NCBI GenBank assembly: GCA_020637365.1
Contig: JACJWE010000001.1
Location: 434,001-498,000, forward strand
Direction: 5' to 3'
Source: Acidimicrobiia bacterium
GTDB taxonomy: Bacteria; Actinomycetota; Acidimicrobiia; IMCC26256; JAGNEX01
DNA length: 64,000 bases
Part shown: positions 62,655 through 64,000 of the stretch, in pieces
Layout of the letters: each line of letters opens with the position of its first letter
How positions within the stretch are numbered: position 1 is the stretch's first letter
The notes under the pieces: generated by a model
Database searches by the model: none
Told to the model about the DNA's origin: nothing
Seen by the model: the letters and a program-made list of their open reading frames with translations, nothing else
Position numbers and translations under genes: made by a program

Positions 62655-62759
62655 GTGGATCGGTCAATGTAGCAAAGCGGCGCGTGTGAATCAGGATTGG
62701 ATCGGTACGGTCGAAGCCCAGCGCCAAAACACCGCGGAGAGGTCGTTACACTCCCGGCT

Positions 62760-64000
62760 ATGAGCGATCGTTATGACGTAGCGGGTGTTGAAGAAAAATG
62801 GCAGACCTACTGGGAGAGCCAGGGCACCTATGAGGTTGATGAGCCGGGATCTCGTCCCAAGTTTTATGACCTGTGTATGTACCCCTATCCCTCGGGTCCA
62901 ATCCACATGGGTCACGTGCGCAACTACACCCTTGGCGACGTGATCTGCCGTTACAAGACGATGCAGGGCTACACGGTCCTGTCTCCCATGGGCTGGGACT
63001 CCTTTGGGCTGCCCGCGGAGAACGCAGCGATTCGCGACGGGGGTCACCCAGGCGTGATCACCCGCGAACGGATCGAGGTGATGCGCTCCCAGATCAAGCG
63101 CCTGGGAGCGGTCTATGACTGGCGACGGGAGGTGTCCAGCTTTGATCCCGGGTACTACCGGTGGACCCAGTACCTGTTCCTGCAGTTGTACGGTGCGGGC
63201 CTGGCCTATCGCAACAATGCAATGGTCAACTGGTGCCCGTCTTGTCAGACGACGCTCGCTAATGAACAAGCCGAAACGGGCGAATGCGAACGTTGTGGAA
63301 CACCGGTTATCCGCCGCGCGCTCGAACAATGGTTCTTCGGTATCACCAAGTACGCCCAAGAACTGCTCGACGACCTGAACGCGCTCGATTGGCCCGAACG
63401 GGTCAAGACGATGCAGCGCAACTGGATTGGGCGGTCCGCGGGTGTCGAGTTCGATCTTCAGGTCGTTCCACTCGCCGGTGGTGGTGAGCCCTCGGATCCG
63501 ATTCGCGTTTTCACCACCCGAATCGACACCGTCTTTGGCATGACATACGCGGTCATAGCCCCGGAACACCCCCTGGTGACCTCGCTCATCGCTGGCGTTG
63601 ACAACGAAGCTGAGATCACCGCATTTATTCAGCGGGTGACCAACGAATCCGAGATGGATCGGTTGTCCTCCGATGGTGCCCTCGACAAGCGTGGCATTTG
63701 GACAGGGCGCCAAGTCATCAATCCGTTTACGGGCGCTCCCGTCCCGCTGTTTCTGGCCGACTACGTGCTCGCCACCTATGGCACCGGGGCGATCATGGCC
63801 GTGCCGGGCGAAGATGACCGAGACTTTCAGTTTGCTCAGGTCCACGGTTTGCCGGTGATCGAGACGACCGAACGCCCAGAAGGCTGGGGGAAGCTACCTA
63901 CGCTGGCCCGGGGACAAGGTCAATTCTGACTGGCTCGACGGGCTGACGGTGGCCGCGGCCAAGACCGCAGCAACCGAGTGGCTCGTCGAACGGTCCATCG
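62760..64000 (+). CDS. leuS: Leucyl-tRNA synthetase, 5' part (runs off the right edge; two missing G's near 63890-63913)
   Basis: ATG 62760 begins MSDRYDVAGVEEKWQTYWES. Class I signature HMGH is in YPYPSGPIHMGHVRNYTLGD (about residue 49-52). A zinc pair lies in NWCPSCQTTL and GECERCGTPV, and the editing domain includes FTTRIDTVFGMTYAVIAPEH and YGTGAIMAVPGEDDRDFQ. The frame stops at 63929, but adding one G to the runs at 63886-63890 and 63910-63913 gives EGWGEATYAGPGDKVNSDWL, and the frame then continues open to the edge (VAAAKTAATEWLVERSI). An essential single-copy gene broken this way strongly indicates sequence error. Confidence 0.95.

Noticed and set aside
62691..63845. 384-codon minus-strand frame opposite leuS
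   Set aside because: Shadow of leuS; no motif and no ribosome site.
1..64000. Insertion sequences, prophage or integrated element
   Set aside because: No transposase, integrase, phage structural gene or attachment-site duplication was seen. The single tRNA has no flanking integrase.

Overview
The window looks like chromosomal DNA of a high-GC actinobacterium. Supporting features are a mycothiol conjugate amidase-like PIG-L enzyme, two luciferase-like (F420-type) oxidoreductases, a geranylgeranyl-reductase-type flavoprotein, an actinobacterial-style Tad/Flp pilus locus, a VanW/G5-type wall protein, an HBHA-like Lys/Ala-rich protein and an IniR-like regulator. The gene style (Ser/Thr/Pro-rich secreted proteins, ETF pair, prenyltransferase-like gene) would suit an Acidimicrobiia-type lineage, but this is inference and no marker gene here settles it. 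There are no rRNA genes, CRISPR arrays, insertion sequences or phage genes. One tRNA (Ala, GGC) is present. || Layout: 1-6640 is a Tad/Flp pilus operon (CpaB tail, TadZ/CpaE, TadA, TadB, TadC, Flp pilin, TadE- and TadG-like pseudopilins). 6800-16618 holds an HBHA-like protein, a VanW wall protein, Mca, an SCP2-like protein, a ChbG/YdjC deacetylase, an MscS-like channel, an ECF sigma/anti-sigma pair, a PAP2 phosphatase and a RecB-type nuclease. 16633-17650 is an LLM oxidoreductase. 17692-30256 is the most distinctive block: an IniR-like STAND/LuxR regulator, two exported Ser/Thr-rich proteins, two tandem dynamin-like GTPases, a small single-span membrane protein, a small protein with an IniB-like N-terminus and, divergently, an Hsp70 with a C-terminal membrane anchor. 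It resembles the mycobacterial iniBAC/iniR system rebuilt with an Hsp70. || 30340-40885 carries a hydrolase, a glycosyltransferase / methyltransferase / prenyltransferase-like trio, and a 1385-residue DUF4011/Hhe-like protein whose helicase and nuclease motifs appear lost. 41038-53215 is largely metabolic: a secreted tripeptidyl-peptidase-like enzyme, an LLM enzyme, an old yellow enzyme, geranylgeranyl reductase, ETF beta and alpha with a strong terminator, a hydrolase, an SDR and exonuclease III. 53477-64000 holds a pentapeptide-type beta-helix protein, an ACT protein, nadD, rsfS, a SMUG1-type uracil-DNA glycosylase, a lipoprotein, a YceI protein, an MT0933-like small protein, an acetoacetate-decarboxylase-like protein, tRNA-Ala and the 5' part of leuS. 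|| About sixteen genes, including leuS, are broken by one or a few single-base shifts. Several are repaired exactly by adding one base to a G or C run, so the window probably comes from an error-prone (homopolymer-undercalling) assembly rather than from a genome full of pseudogenes. I therefore describe the broken frames as single genes and state where the frame changes.
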